Positions 27,947 to 37,523 of a stretch of DNA of 64,000 bases are shown here, piece after piece. Each line of letters opens with the position of its first letter. The stretch's first letter is position 1. The notes below the pieces were generated by a model. It worked only from the letters and a program-made list of their open reading frames with translations. It had not been told where the DNA came from and made no database searches. Both the position numbers and the translations under genes were made by a program. Location of the stretch: assembly GCA_018222805.1 (NCBI GenBank), contig JAAEZQ010000004.1:62001-126000 (forward strand). The letters are read 5' to 3'. This DNA comes from Vibrionaceae bacterium (GTDB taxonomy: Bacteria; Pseudomonadota; Gammaproteobacteria; Enterobacterales; Vibrionaceae).

Positions 27947-29335
27947 ATGACAAACCAACATCAATATTTTGGCCACCCTCGAGGCTTATTTTTACTGTTC
28001 GGCACCGAATTGTGGGAACGTTTCTCTTACTATGCAATGCGTGCCATTCTCGTCCTTTACCTCACAGATACCACAATGAATGGCGGTCTGGGCTGGTCGA
28101 CTAAAGACGCACTAGACCTATACGGCACTTATACTGGCCTTGTTTACATCACACCACTGATTGGTGGCTACCTCGCAGATAACTACTTAGGCCAACGCCG
28201 CTCCATTTTACTTGGTGGTGCACTGATGGCTATTGGTCAATTTACTTTAGCATTGCCAGCAGGTGCACTGGGCCTTGGCTATCTTCACACCTTTTATTTA
28301 GGCCTTGCGCTTTTGATCGCAGGTAACGGTCTGTTTAAGCCTAATATCTCGACTATGGTTGGTGACCTATACAACGAAGGGGACAACCGTCGAGATGGTG
28401 CATTCACCATCTTCTACATGGGTATAAACCTTGGTGCTCTGCTTGCTGGTGTCGTTTCTGGCTCGGTGACCGACTCATTCGGTTGGAAAGCGGGGTTCGT
28501 CGCTGCGGGTATCGGTATGCTTATGAGTCTTGTGATGCAAATGACCTTCGCTCAATCATGGCTAGGTAACATCGGCCGCGAGCCTGCTGCAAAACGCGCA
28601 TTAGCGAAGCAGAAGTCAACTAAGAAACAACCACTAACTAAAGAAGAAGTGGATCGCATTAAAGTGATTCTGGTCATGAGCCTTTTCACTATCGTATTCT
28701 GGGCTGGCTTTGAACAAGCGGGTGGCTTGATGAATATCTACACCCAGCAATACACTGACCGTATGATTGGCAGTTTCGAAGTCCCTGCGGCGTGGTTCCA
28801 GTCACTTAACCCGTTCTTTATTATTACGCTTGCACCTGTGCTTGCGGTACTGTGGGTGAAGCTTGGTAAACGCGAGCCAAACTCACCAGTGAAATTTGCA
28901 TTGGCAATGTTCTTCCTCGCTCTGGGCTTCCTATGTATGGTTGGTGCCGTACTTGAGCAAGGCGGTGATACCACGGTGAAAACTTCAATGCTATGGCTAG
29001 TTGGTGCTTTCTTCTTCCATACTCTGGGTGAACTTTGTCTGTCTCCGATCGGCTTATCTATGGTAACGAAGCTTGCGCCTTTGCGTTTAGCATCGTTAAT
29101 GATGGGTGCATGGTTCGGTTGTAATGCGATTGCAAACTACGTAGCCGGCTATGTGGGCTCTCACGTTGGTGAGCTAGGTGCGATGGCCATCTTTAGTGGC
29201 ATTGCAGCTAGTGCGACTGTCAGTGGCCTGATTCTACTGCTGTTCTCTAACACGCTAGTACGCTGGATGCACGGTGCTGAAGGCACATCGAGCAACGCCG
29301 AACAAGTAGAAGAGCAACAAGTACAAGTGGCTTAA
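27947..29335 (+). CDS. POT/PTR-family proton-dependent oligopeptide transporter
   Basis: Proton-coupled di/tripeptide importer of the POT (PTR2) branch of the major facilitator superfamily. The 462-residue protein has 12 or more membrane helices; the hallmark ExxERFxYY motif is present as ELWERFSYYAMRAILVLYL near residue 21-39, followed by the PTR2 signatures GGYLADNYLGQR and FTIFYMGINLGAL. A cytosolic basic linker near 220-236 (KSTKKQPLTKEEVDR) separates the two halves, and the C-terminus is Gln/Glu-rich. It is shorter than E. coli DtpA (500) but within the family range. Exact DtpA/DtpB orthology is not decided here. Single gene with its own terminator. Confidence 0.93.
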   Translation: MTNQHQYFGHPRGLFLLFGTELWERFSYYAMRAILVLYLTDTTMNGGLGWSTKDALDLYGTYTGLVYITPLIGGYLADNYLGQRRSILLGGALMAIGQFTLALPAGALGLGYLHTFYLGLALLIAGNGLFKPNISTMVGDLYNEGDNRRDGAFTIFYMGINLGALLAGVVSGSVTDSFGWKAGFVAAGIGMLMSLVMQMTFAQSWLGNIGREPAAKRALAKQKSTKKQPLTKEEVDRIKVILVMSLFTIVFWAGFEQAGGLMNIYTQQYTDRMIGSFEVPAAWFQSLNPFFIITLAPVLAVLWVKLGKREPNSPVKFALAMFFLALGFLCMVGAVLEQGGDTTVKTSMLWLVGAFFFHTLGELCLSPIGLSMVTKLAPLRLASLMMGAWFGCNAIANYVAGYVGSHVGELGAMAIFSGIAASATVSGLILLLFSNTLVRWMHGAEGTSSNAEQVEEQQVQVA

Positions 29336-29351
29336 TACGCTTTTCAAACTG

Positions 29352-29379
29352 AAAAGGGTCGCACTTGCGACCCTTTTTG
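29352..29379 (+). terminator. Terminator of the POT transporter gene
   Basis: AAAGGGTCGC (29353-29362) / GCGACCCTTT (29367-29376) followed by TTG; also positioned to end convergent hemH. Confidence 0.85.
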
Positions 29380-29402
29380 TTAAGAACGTTTCATGACAAC
29401 AA

Positions 29403-30365
29403 TTAAAGCTTATTACGAACCAACTCAGCCATCATGTCGATATGTCGGTCAGCATCATTCAGGCAAGGAATGTAATTAAACTGCTCACCGCCTGCTTCTA
29501 AGAAAATTTCTTTGTTCTCTCCCGCGATTTCTTCTAACGTTTCCAAACAATCCGAAGAAAACGCTGGCGTCATGATGTCGATCTTTTTCACGCCTTTTGC
29601 AGGTAACGTTTCCAGAGTTTTATCAGTATAAGGCTTTAACCATTCTTCACGCCCAAAGCGGGACTGATAAGACATCCCTATCTGCGTTTCTTTCAATCCA
29701 AGTGCTTCACCGAGCAAGCGGGTGGTCGTTTCACAATGCTGAGGATAAATGTCACCGTTATCTGCATAACGTTTTGGAATACCGTGGTATGAGCATAACA
29801 GATAGTCCCCTTGCCCATGTTCAGCCCAGTAGGCTCGCACAGATTGAGCCAAGGCATCTATGAATATTGGATGATCATGATAATCACGAATTAAGCTAAA
29901 TGCAGGTATGACTGGTAATCTCTTAAATGCTTTGGTTATCCCATCAGAAACCGCTGCTGTTGTCGTACCTGAATACTGAGGATACAAAGGCAATACGATG
30001 ACCTCATCAACACCTTGTGACAGTAAGGCTTCAAAACCAGCGTACAAACTTGGGTTACCATAAGTCATACCGAGTTCTACTGGTATGTCTAACTGCTGAG
30101 CAAGTTTCTTCGCTTGGCGCTTTGAGTACACCATGAGAGGGGACCCCTCTTCCATCCAAACGGACTCATAAAGCTTTGCAACTTTTGGCGCGCGTATAGG
30201 CAAAATAACCCCGTGCAAAATTGGACACCACAGCCATCGTGTCATGTCGACCACACGGTGATCATGAAGAAACTGGCTCAAGAAGCGCTTTACAGCAGGA
30301 GCAGTTGGTTCGTCAGGTGTACCCAAGTTAACCAGAAGCACACCTTGTTTTTTTATTTTTTGCAT
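29403..30365 (-). CDS. hemH: Ferrochelatase
   Basis: Inserts Fe2+ into protoporphyrin IX, the last step of haem synthesis, at the inner membrane surface. The protein starts [20 protein letters not shown] and contains the active-site His in [10 protein letters not shown] near residue 195 and the conserved Glu in [11 protein letters not shown] near 275. The frame extends upstream to 30416, but ATG at 30365 has AAGGGA at good spacing and gives 320 residues, equal to E. coli HemH. It lies downstream of adk in the conserved htpG-adk-hemH order, though a terminator and a palindrome separate adk and hemH. Confidence 0.96.
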   Translation of the reverse strand: MQKIKKQGVLLVNLGTPDEPTAPAVKRFLSQFLHDHRVVDMTRWLWCPILHGVILPIRAPKVAKLYESVWMEEGSPLMVYSKRQAKKLAQQLDIPVELGMTYGNPSLYAGFEALLSQGVDEVIVLPLYPQYSGTTTAAVSDGITKAFKRLPVIPAFSLIRDYHDHPIFIDALAQSVRAYWAEHGQGDYLLCSYHGIPKRYADNGDIYPQHCETTTRLLGEALGLKETQIGMSYQSRFGREEWLKPYTDKTLETLPAKGVKKIDIMTPAFSSDCLETLEEIAGENKEIFLEAGGEQFNYIPCLNDADRHIDMMAELVRNKL

Positions 30366-30387
30366 AGCGTCCCTTTGTTTCCAGCGT

Positions 30388-30446
30388 ATACCAATGCCAG
30401 CTATTTTAACCAGCAAGAATGAAAAGATAGTGACTGGAATTGGTAT
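30388..30446. repeat. TATACC-type palindrome between hemH and adk
   Basis: ATACCAATGCCAG (30388-30400) pairs with CTGGAATTGGTAT (30434-30446) with one mismatch in 13. It resembles two other intergenic palindromes in this window (31201-31278 and 56234-56284) in its TATACC/GGTATA ends. Confidence 0.5.
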
Positions 30447-30459
30447 TATAAAAATGTAT

Positions 30460-30484
30460 AAAAAAAGCGACCTTACGGTCGCTT
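30460..30484 (-). terminator. Terminator of adk
   Basis: AAGCGACC (30465-30472) / GGTCGCTT (30477-30484); in the minus direction followed by TTTTTATAC. Confidence 0.8.
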
Positions 30485-30529
30485 AACTATAACAAAATTC
30501 TTAAAAATTTTGATAATAGGTATTACCTA

Positions 30530-31177
<648 letters not shown>

Positions 31178-31200
31178 TTATCCTCTTTAATATTTAAGAT

Positions 31201-31278
31201 TTATACCGAAGCTCACAATAATCGGGCTTTTAAGAGATCAAACCTTAGAAGCACTCGCAACGATAAGTTTCGGTATAA
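31201..31278. repeat. Long-range inverted repeat in the adk leader
   Basis: Perfect 10-bp arms, TTATACCGAA and TTCGGTATAA, 58 bases apart. It may be a member of the intergenic TATACC palindrome group or a structured 5' leader of adk. Confidence 0.5.
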
Positions 31279-31448
31279 CGTTAGGCGGCAAAAATACACG
31301 CCTTGTGACTGACATTCAAGTCACAGATTCTAACACAGGTTATGTGAGCGAAGAGTGAATTAAGACTAAAGAATGTTAACAACCGCATCTTTATGCCGCT
31401 ATTGACCATTAACTCAACACCTGGAATGCAAATTTATGCGATAACAAA

Positions 31449-31478
31449 CAAAAAGCTCGCTATAAGCGAGCTTTTTGA
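31449..31478 (-). terminator. Terminator of htpG
   Basis: AAAAGCTCGC (31451-31460) / GCGAGCTTTT (31466-31475), with T-tracts on both sides. Located 16 bases past the htpG stop codon. Confidence 0.85.
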
Positions 31479-31491
31479 TGTCTATCGACTA

Positions 31492-33396
31492 TTAAACCTT
31501 AGTCAAAAGCTTGTTGATCGCACCTAAGAACTGCGCAGGGTCTTCCATTGAACCTCGTTCAGCCAGCATAGCCTGACCTAGAAGTACCTCAACCCAGCGG
31601 CCAAAAGCTTCCTCATCAGCTTCATCAGCCATGCGCTTAACCAATTCATGCTCCGGGTTGATTTCGAAGATGTACTTTACTTCTGGTACAGCTTGGCCTG
31701 CTGCCTCAAGAAGCTTAGCCATTTGTGTACCCATCTCGTAATCATCCGTCACGACAACCGCTGGCGTTGAAGCCAGTTTAAACGTTGTGCGAACGTCTTT
31801 TACGCGCTCGCCTAAGTAAGACTTAGTGCGTTCAACCACTGACTTAAACTCTTCCTCAGTCTCTTTCTGCTTTTCTTTCTCTGCTTCGTCTTCGAAGTTG
31901 CTCAGATCCAGGCCCGCCTTAGTGATTGACTGGAACTGCTTACCATCAAACTCTGTCAGGTAATTCATCAACCATTCATCAATGCGGTCGTACATCAGGA
32001 TAACTTCGATGCCTTTTGCTTTGAACTGCTCTAGGTGAGGGCTGTTTTTCGCTGCAGCATAGCTGTCTGCTGTCAGATAGTAGATCTTATCCTGACCTTC
32101 CTTCATGCGCTCAACGTAATCAGCTAGTGCAACAGTTTGCTCAGCAGAGTCAACCTCGGTAGACACAAAACGTAACAGACCAGCGATCTTCTCTTTGTTC
32201 GCGAAGTCTTCAGCCGGGCCCTCTTTTAGTACCAGACCGAACTCTTTCCAGAATGACTGGTATTGTTCTGAATCATTCTTTGCCATGCGCTCTAGCATTG
32301 TCAGTACACGCTTGGTACAGGCGTTACGCAAAGATTGCGTTACTTTGTTGTCTTGCAGGATCTCACGCGATACGTTCAGCGGAAGATCGTTTGAATCTAT
32401 TAAACCACGAACAAAACGCAGGTAAGACGGCATAAACTGCTCAGCGTCATCCATGATAAATACACGTTGAACATACAGTTTCAGACCAGATTTATGGTCG
32501 CGGTTCATCATGTCCCATGGTGCTTTAGATGGGATGTACAGTAGGCTGGTGTAGTCGTTTTTACCTTCTACACGGTTATGACTCCAGGTCAGTGGATCTG
32601 CGAAGTCATGAGAAACATGCTTGTAAAACTCTTGGTACTCTTCGTCTGAGATATCTGATTTACTGCGAGTCCAAAGTGCTTGAGCCTTGTTGATTTGCTC
32701 CCACTTTTTCTCTCCAGTTTCGTTACCTTCTTCATCGCGTACCGCAGTTTGGATAAAGACTGGGATACCGATATGATCAGAGTACTTACTGATCACTTCA
32801 CGCAGACGCCATTCGCTCAGGAACTCTTTACCTTCTTCACGCATGTGCAGAATGATGTCAGTACCGCGAGACTCTTTTACGATGTTTTCAATCGTGTACT
32901 CACCTTCGCCGGCAGAATGCCATTGCACGGCTTCTTCTGCTGTTACACCTGCAGCACGCGTGCGCACAGTAACGGCATCTGCCACGATAAACGCAGAATA
33001 GAAGCCCACACCAAACTGACCAATCAATTGTGAGTCTTTGCTTTGATCTTCAGACAGTTTTGAGAAAAAGTCTGCCGTGCCAGATTTTGCGATGGTACCA
33101 AGATGCTCGATCACATCATCACGGCTCATACCGATGCCATTGTCAGAAATCGTTAAGGTATTTGCGCCTTCATCAAATGACAATTTTACGCCAAGGTCAG
33201 CATTACCCTGATACAACTCTGGGTTAGATAGCGCCTGAAAACGCAATTTGTCTGATGCATCTGATGCGTTAGAAATCAGCTCACGCAAAAAGATCTCTTT
33301 GTTGGAATAAAGAGAATGGATCATTAAATGCAGTAGTTGTTTTACTTCTGATTGAAAACCACGAGTTTCTTTATTTTGAGATACAGTTTCGCTCAT
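31492..33396 (-). CDS. htpG: Molecular chaperone HtpG (Hsp90 family)
   Basis: Bacterial Hsp90, an ATP-dependent dimeric chaperone. The 634-residue protein (E. coli 624) has the N-terminal GHKL ATPase domain with [43 protein letters not shown] and [13 protein letters not shown]; a middle domain with [11 protein letters not shown] and [10 protein letters not shown]; and a C-terminal dimerisation domain from about 510. A well-matched sigma-32-type promoter lies about 93-120 bases upstream, consistent with heat-shock control. It is divergent from toxR, a neighbourhood known in vibrios. Confidence 0.98.
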   Translation of the reverse strand: MSETVSQNKETRGFQSEVKQLLHLMIHSLYSNKEIFLRELISNASDASDKLRFQALSNPELYQGNADLGVKLSFDEGANTLTISDNGIGMSRDDVIEHLGTIAKSGTADFFSKLSEDQSKDSQLIGQFGVGFYSAFIVADAVTVRTRAAGVTAEEAVQWHSAGEGEYTIENIVKESRGTDIILHMREEGKEFLSEWRLREVISKYSDHIGIPVFIQTAVRDEEGNETGEKKWEQINKAQALWTRSKSDISDEEYQEFYKHVSHDFADPLTWSHNRVEGKNDYTSLLYIPSKAPWDMMNRDHKSGLKLYVQRVFIMDDAEQFMPSYLRFVRGLIDSNDLPLNVSREILQDNKVTQSLRNACTKRVLTMLERMAKNDSEQYQSFWKEFGLVLKEGPAEDFANKEKIAGLLRFVSTEVDSAEQTVALADYVERMKEGQDKIYYLTADSYAAAKNSPHLEQFKAKGIEVILMYDRIDEWLMNYLTEFDGKQFQSITKAGLDLSNFEDEAEKEKQKETEEEFKSVVERTKSYLGERVKDVRTTFKLASTPAVVVTDDYEMGTQMAKLLEAAGQAVPEVKYIFEINPEHELVKRMADEADEEAFGRWVEVLLGQAMLAERGSMEDPAQFLGAINKLLTKV

Positions 33397-33488
33397 GTTT
33401 GCTCCATAACATCTAAACTAACAAACTATCTCACGGAGAAAAATAAACACCTCAACTCCATGAAATAGCTTTTCTAATATGTCATGTA

Positions 33489-33516
33489 ACATGTGGCTGA
33501 CAAATGTAAATTCAAG
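33489..33516 (-). promoter_or_regulatory. Sigma-32-type heat-shock promoter of htpG
   Basis: Minus strand reads CTTGAAT, 13 bases, CCACATGT, against the consensus CTTGAAA-N13/17-CCCCATNT (one mismatch in each box). The -10 box lies about 93 bases before the htpG ATG. Motif-based call, supported by htpG being a heat-shock gene. Confidence 0.6.
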
Positions 33517-33669
33517 GTCAATCCAACTAAAAACAGTGTTTTTTTACAAAAATTTAATTATCCTACCCTGCTAAAAGCACCTAAAACGTTGTGCATATCC
33601 CACACACACAGTATTAATTTGTGATATAAATCACCATAATTTCAACATCATCCATCTAAGAAGAACTAA

Positions 33670-34545
33670 ATGACTAGCATTGGCACCAAATTTCTACTTG
33701 CTCAAAGGTTTACTTTTGACCCAAATAGTAATTCGCTCGCTGACCAACAAAACGACAACGATGTTGTACGTTTAGGAAGCAACGAAAGTCGCATTCTCCT
33801 GATGTTGGCAGAAAGACCCAACGAAGTGTTAACCCGCAACGAACTCCACGAGTTTGTTTGGCGTGAACAAGGTTTTGAGGTGGATGACTCAAGCCTTACT
33901 CAAGCGATCTCAACCCTGCGTAAGATGTTGAAGGACTCAACAAAATCTCCAGAGTATGTAAAAACCGTACCAAAGCGTGGATACCAGTTAATCTGTTCTG
34001 TAGAACGATTAAATCCGCTTTCCTCTGTTGTTAACTCAGACACTGAAGAGCTAGCTTCAGACGATGAGTCAGACAAAGCAAAAAGTATGGTTATTTCTGA
34101 CGAGCCACCAGCAGAGCCGCTCTCGAAAACAAAAGTAGAGCATGAGTTTCGTAGTGAACAAGCTCAGGTTCAGCCTCAAAGGAAACCGAATATGTGGTTG
34201 CCTCGCCTGATTTTATTGTTAGCTATATTGTTTCCAATTGGCGTACTGCTATTCACGAACCCCGCGGAGTCCCAATTCCGTCAGGTAGACATTTATCAAA
34301 ATGTACCTGTGCTAACGCCTGTGAATCACCCTCAAATTAATGACTGGCTGCCTTCCATCAAGCAATGCGTGGAACGCTACGTGGAACATCACGCAAAGGG
34401 TTCCTTGCCTGTTGAAGTCATCGCAACGGGGGGCCAGAACAATCAACTGGTGCTGAACTATATCCATGACATTAACCACTCTTATGAGAATGTCACGCTA
34501 CGTATTGTTTCTGGTCAAAGTGACCCAACCGATATCTGTAAATAA
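33670..34545 (+). CDS. toxR: ToxR transmembrane transcription activator
   Basis: Membrane-anchored regulator of porins, bile resistance and virulence genes in vibrios. The 291-residue protein has a cytoplasmic OmpR/PhoB-type winged helix (about 8-112; SNESRILLMLAERPNEVLTR, then SLTQAISTLRKMLKD and VPKRGYQLIC), a variable acidic/Pro-rich linker (115-175), a single membrane helix (about 177-197) and a periplasmic domain with C233 and C290, the pair that forms the regulatory disulfide in V. cholerae ToxR. toxS follows after 12 bases with an AGAGGAGG ribosome site. Length and sequence are of the V. parahaemolyticus/harveyi type. Confidence 0.97.
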   Translation: MTSIGTKFLLAQRFTFDPNSNSLADQQNDNDVVRLGSNESRILLMLAERPNEVLTRNELHEFVWREQGFEVDDSSLTQAISTLRKMLKDSTKSPEYVKTVPKRGYQLICSVERLNPLSSVVNSDTEELASDDESDKAKSMVISDEPPAEPLSKTKVEHEFRSEQAQVQPQRKPNMWLPRLILLLAILFPIGVLLFTNPAESQFRQVDIYQNVPVLTPVNHPQINDWLPSIKQCVERYVEHHAKGSLPVEVIATGGQNNQLVLNYIHDINHSYENVTLRIVSGQSDPTDICK

Positions 34546-34557
34546 GAGGAGGCCATT

Positions 34558-35073
34558 ATGAAGATAAAGTTTGCATCTGCGGTTTTGGCCGTATCCGCTC
34601 TATTCAGTGGCTGGTTATATTGGGGGAGCGATCTAAAAATTGAACAGGTCCTGACCGCTAACGAATGGCAATCTGCCATGGTGACACTCATTACTGATAA
34701 GTTGCCGCATGACACGGTAGGCCCTCTGCGTAAGGTCAATGTAGAATCCAACGTGAAATACCTGCCGAATGGCGAATACATCCGTGTAGCCAACATTAAG
34801 CTTTTTGCCCAAGGCTCTACGGCGGAATCTACCATCAATATATCAGAGAAAGGGCGTTGGGAGGTCAGTGACAATTACCTGCTCGTTTCACCTTCTGAAT
34901 TCAAAGACATTTCGTCTTCTCAGTCGAAAGACTTCTCTGAAGAGCAGTTACGCTTGATCACACAGATTTTCAGGCTTGATGCAGAGCAAAGTCGTCGTAT
35001 TGATGTGGTTAACGAGAAAACGTTGTTATTAACTAGCCTGAATCACGGTTCTACGGTACTGTTTAGAAACTGA
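34558..35073 (+). CDS. toxS: ToxS, periplasmic partner of ToxR
   Basis: Inner-membrane anchored periplasmic protein that binds and stabilises ToxR and forms part of the bile sensor. The 171-residue protein has one N-terminal membrane helix (about 5-23, KFASAVLAVSALFSGWLYWG) and the rest is periplasmic with beta-rich character (lipocalin-like in the solved V. parahaemolyticus and V. cholerae complexes). It is co-transcribed with toxR and closed by a G/C-rich terminator. Confidence 0.95.
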   Translation: MKIKFASAVLAVSALFSGWLYWGSDLKIEQVLTANEWQSAMVTLITDKLPHDTVGPLRKVNVESNVKYLPNGEYIRVANIKLFAQGSTAESTINISEKGRWEVSDNYLLVSPSEFKDISSSQSKDFSEEQLRLITQIFRLDAEQSRRIDVVNEKTLLLTSLNHGSTVLFRN

Positions 35074-35082
35074 TTTTCTGAT

Positions 35083-35110
35083 TAAAGGGGGGCGAGATGC
35101 CCCCTTTATT
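35083..35110 (+). terminator. Terminator of toxRS
   Basis: TAAAGGGGG pairs with CCCCCTTTA across the loop GCGAGATG (35083-35108), followed by TTG. The next gene begins 7 bases further on. Confidence 0.7.
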
Positions 35111-35116
35111 GTTCAC

Positions 35117-35872
35117 ATGGACTGGCTAGACACATTCTCTCTCTTTTTTGGCTCTCTTATCGCAAACACGTTAGCCTCGCTTTCCGGTGGCGGTGCGGGC
35201 TTATTGCAATTCCCGTTACTCATTTTTTTAGGCCTACCTTTTTCTGTCGCACTCGGCACTCATAAAGTCGCGTCCGTTGCCCTAGGCTTGGGTGCAGCCA
35301 GTACACATTTAAAAACCGGTACGATAAAACTCCCAGCGGCTCTCTATCTGATACTGGTCGGCAGTATTGGGGTCATTATTGGTGCCAATATCATCGTACA
35401 TATTCCTGATGTTATTGCTGAGAAGATGTTAGGTACCATGATCCTTGCCCTAGGTATCTACTCACGGTTGAAAAAGCAGTTAGGGCAATCAGAGATGATG
35501 CTGCACCGCGATTGGTTCGGTTGGATCGTTGGTGGCGTTGGACTAATGTTGATTGGAATCATTAATGGTTCACTCACCGCAGGATCTGGTCTGCTTGTTA
35601 CGTTGTTTTTAGTTCGCTGGTTCGGGTTTGATTATAAACAGGCCGTCGCTTACACCATGATTTGCGTTGGGTTATTTTGGAATGGTATAGGAGGCGTAGC
35701 GGTAGTGCAGGCTGGCGCACCTATTCACTGGGCATGGTTACCTGTTTTACTGTTGAGCTCCTTCTTAGGAGGAAGTTTAGGAGCTTGGGGGGCCACCAGA
35801 TACAGCAACCGCGTAATCAAAATCGCCTTTGAAATTCTTACCTTTGCCGTTGGCATTAAACTGCTGGTGTAA
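35117..35872 (+). CDS. TSUP-family (TauE/SafE) membrane transporter
   Basis: Probable sulfite/sulfonate or small organic anion exporter of the TauE/SafE (TSUP) family. The 251-residue protein is very hydrophobic with about eight membrane helices in two repeats. Family marks are SGGGAGLLQFPLLIFLGLP (about 20-38) and the corresponding second-half NGSLTAGSGLLVTLFL (about 155-170), plus LGTHKVAS. ATG at 35117 lies just after the toxRS terminator and lacks a strong ribosome site, so expression may depend on read-through or an internal promoter. Substrate cannot be assigned. Confidence 0.88.
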   Translation: MDWLDTFSLFFGSLIANTLASLSGGGAGLLQFPLLIFLGLPFSVALGTHKVASVALGLGAASTHLKTGTIKLPAALYLILVGSIGVIIGANIIVHIPDVIAEKMLGTMILALGIYSRLKKQLGQSEMMLHRDWFGWIVGGVGLMLIGIINGSLTAGSGLLVTLFLVRWFGFDYKQAVAYTMICVGLFWNGIGGVAVVQAGAPIHWAWLPVLLLSSFLGGSLGAWGATRYSNRVIKIAFEILTFAVGIKLLV

Positions 35873-35920
35873 TGCCAATCATAGTAATTAATTGGCCATT
35901 CTAGTGAAAAGGAAAACAAC

Positions 35921-36199
35921 ATGGAAAAAGCTGTAATTAACATTTATTACTGCCGTCAGTGTAATTGGATGTTACGTTCAACCTGGCTTTCGCAAGAGCT
36001 ACTACATACGTTCAGCGAAGAAATAGAATCCGTCACTTTACATCCAGATACTGGCGGTCGATTTGAAATATTCTGTAATGGGACGCAAATCTGGGAGCGT
36101 AAAAAAGATGGTGGTTTTCCGGAAGCAAAGGTCTTAAAACAGAAGGTCAGAGACATTATTGCACCAGACAGAGATTTGGGGCATTCGGATACAAAATAA
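35921..36199 (+). CDS. SelT/SelW/SelH family thioredoxin-like protein
   Basis: Small protein of the Rdx (SelW) family with a thioredoxin-like fold. The redox motif CxxC is present as YYCRQCNWMLRS near residue 8-19; the position that is selenocysteine in eukaryotic SelW is Cys here, so no Sec machinery is needed. Further family marks are TGGRFEIFCNG and IWERKKDGGFPEAKVLKQKVR. 92 residues, cytoplasmic. AAAAGGA precedes the ATG. It follows the TSUP gene by 48 bases on the same strand, so joint transcription is plausible. Physiological partner unknown. Confidence 0.9.
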   Translation: MEKAVINIYYCRQCNWMLRSTWLSQELLHTFSEEIESVTLHPDTGGRFEIFCNGTQIWERKKDGGFPEAKVLKQKVRDIIAPDRDLGHSDTK

Positions 36200-36220
36200 G
36201 GGAGTACGGTACTCCCCCTA
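36199..36220 (+). terminator. Weak terminator after the SelW-like gene
   Basis: GGGAGTAC (36200-36207) / GTACTCCC (36209-36216), a compact stem with a 1-base apex and a poor tail (CCTATTC). It overlaps the stop codon region. Confidence 0.4.
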
Positions 36221-36261
36221 TTCATGTGAACCAAACCAATATCTCAGGCTGACATCAAGCC

Positions 36262-36807
36262 CTATATCTCTGTCTGAGCCAACACAGTGCCCTCTGGTGT
36301 TTGTACTGTTAATGTCTTTCCATTCATCAAGCCGTAGCTTCGTGGTAAGTCATTGCGCGGAAACGTCATGGAGCCAGGGTTGAAGATAGTAACGCCATCT
36401 TGTAACTCCGCGACAGGTATGTGAGTGTGACCATGGGCGATCACATCCCCCTCTTTCAACTCAGGACGATTACTACTATTGTATAAATGACCATGGGTTA
36501 AAAACAGACGCTGCCCGGACTCAAGCAACACCCAAGCATAGTCCATCATCATCGGAAAGCTTAATAGCATCTGATCTACTTCACTATCACAGTTACCTCG
36601 AACCGCGATAATCTGCTTGCTGTACTGATTTAAAAGCTCAGCCACTTGTGCAGGGTTATAACCTTCAGGTATCGGATTTCTTGGTCCATGGTAGAGAATG
36701 TCTCCCAACAGAACCAAATGATCCGCTCCAGACTTAACAAACAAATCGATGGTTTCTCTCGTCGCAGGTAAAGAGCCATGCAAATCTGAGGCAAAAAATA
36801 GTTTCAC
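36262..36807 (-). CDS. yfcE: YfcE-type metallophosphodiesterase
   Basis: Manganese-dependent phosphodiesterase of the MJ0936/YfcE family, active on cyclic or artificial phosphodiesters in vitro. 181 residues with the metallophosphatase motifs FASDLHGS (about 5-12), LLGDILYHGPRNP (34-46), RGNCDSEVD (70-78), LTHGHLY (103-109) and AHGHTHIP (125-132). Length equals E. coli YfcE (184). It is followed by no terminator that I can see, and is preceded on the same strand by a zinc-ribbon gene 58 bases upstream. Confidence 0.94.
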   Translation of the reverse strand: MKLFFASDLHGSLPATRETIDLFVKSGADHLVLLGDILYHGPRNPIPEGYNPAQVAELLNQYSKQIIAVRGNCDSEVDQMLLSFPMMMDYAWVLLESGQRLFLTHGHLYNSSNRPELKEGDVIAHGHTHIPVAELQDGVTIFNPGSMTFPRNDLPRSYGLMNGKTLTVQTPEGTVLAQTEI

Positions 36808-36865
36808 AGCATTATCTCCTCATAAAAATAGAGGCTATTCTACGCCATTCTGACCACAGCTCAAC

Positions 36866-37075
36866 TTACTGGTCACGCACAGACTCAATCAGCATCGGCA
36901 GCAAATAAACCCAGGCTGCATAACCTGCCCCCACTAGTACCAGCAACCAAAAAACCATTGATATAAACTTTGACTTTGCTAAATGATTCAGTGGATCCGG
37001 CTCCCCACATCCCGGACAGGTATGAGCTCGTTTAGAAATCTGTTTATCACAGATCGGACAAGCAACTAAAGGCAT
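36866..37075 (-). CDS. Small zinc-ribbon membrane protein
   Basis: 69-residue protein with an N-terminal zinc ribbon, CPICDKQISKRAHTCPGCGE (Cys at about 6, 9, 20, 23), and one C-terminal membrane helix (about 38-60, FISMVFWLLVLVGAGYAAWV). Such short zinc-ribbon plus helix proteins are common and mostly uncharacterised. GAGG precedes ATG 37075. It lies 46 bases downstream of the CBS-pair gene on the same strand and may be the distal gene of the DUF1538 operon. The real function is unknown. Confidence 0.8.
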   Translation of the reverse strand: MPLVACPICDKQISKRAHTCPGCGEPDPLNHLAKSKFISMVFWLLVLVGAGYAAWVYLLPMLIESVRDQ

Positions 37076-37121
37076 GATAAAAATCCTCGACTATAAGCTT
37101 ATTCTTGATTTGTTTTTATAT

Positions 37122-37523
37122 TCAATCTCTTACCATGCCATTAATCACGATATTGTTGTAACTCACCATACCAACCACCTCACCATCCTCAATAACCGGT
37201 GCGCGGCTAATGCCGAAGCGTTCAAACAATCTGGCACAATATTTCACATTCATATCCGGCCCAACACAAAGAGCTGGCTTGGTCATAATCTCGTATATAT
37301 TCGTTCGCTTTGGTGGTCGATTATTCGACAACACTTTTTTGGCAATATCATTCATTAATACTATGCCGAATTCATCATTGTCATCGCGCTTTTTAACCAC
37401 CAACGCTTTAACTTGATATTTCTTGGCTAGTGTAATCCCTTCATAAACTGTCATCAGCCCATCTACCATGACGTAAGTCGCAGCCATGACATCTCGAACC
37501 CGTACTATTGCCTGATTACTCAT
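37122..37523 (-). CDS. CBS-domain pair protein
   Basis: 133-residue protein made almost entirely of two CBS domains (about 10-60, VRDVMAATYVMVDGLMTVYE; and 73-128, YEIMTKPALCVGPDMNVKYC then APVIEDGEVVGMVSYNNIV). CBS pairs bind adenine nucleotides such as AMP, ATP or SAM and usually regulate a partner enzyme or transporter. Its start overlaps the stop of the PII-like gene by ATGA (37520-37523), so translation is coupled. A regulatory role for the DUF1538 pair is an inference from gene order. Confidence 0.9.
   Translation of the reverse strand: MSNQAIVRVRDVMAATYVMVDGLMTVYEGITLAKKYQVKALVVKKRDDNDEFGIVLMNDIAKKVLSNNRPPKRTNIYEIMTKPALCVGPDMNVKYCARLFERFGISRAPVIEDGEVVGMVSYNNIVINGMVRD

Noticed and set aside
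30366..30416. N-terminal extension of HemH
   Set aside because: ATG at 30365 has a proper ribosome site and gives the family length.
31276..31290. AACGTTAGGCGGC, containing GTTAGGC like an integron attC core
   Set aside because: No matching RYYYAAC partner at a plausible distance and no cassette gene; treated as chance.
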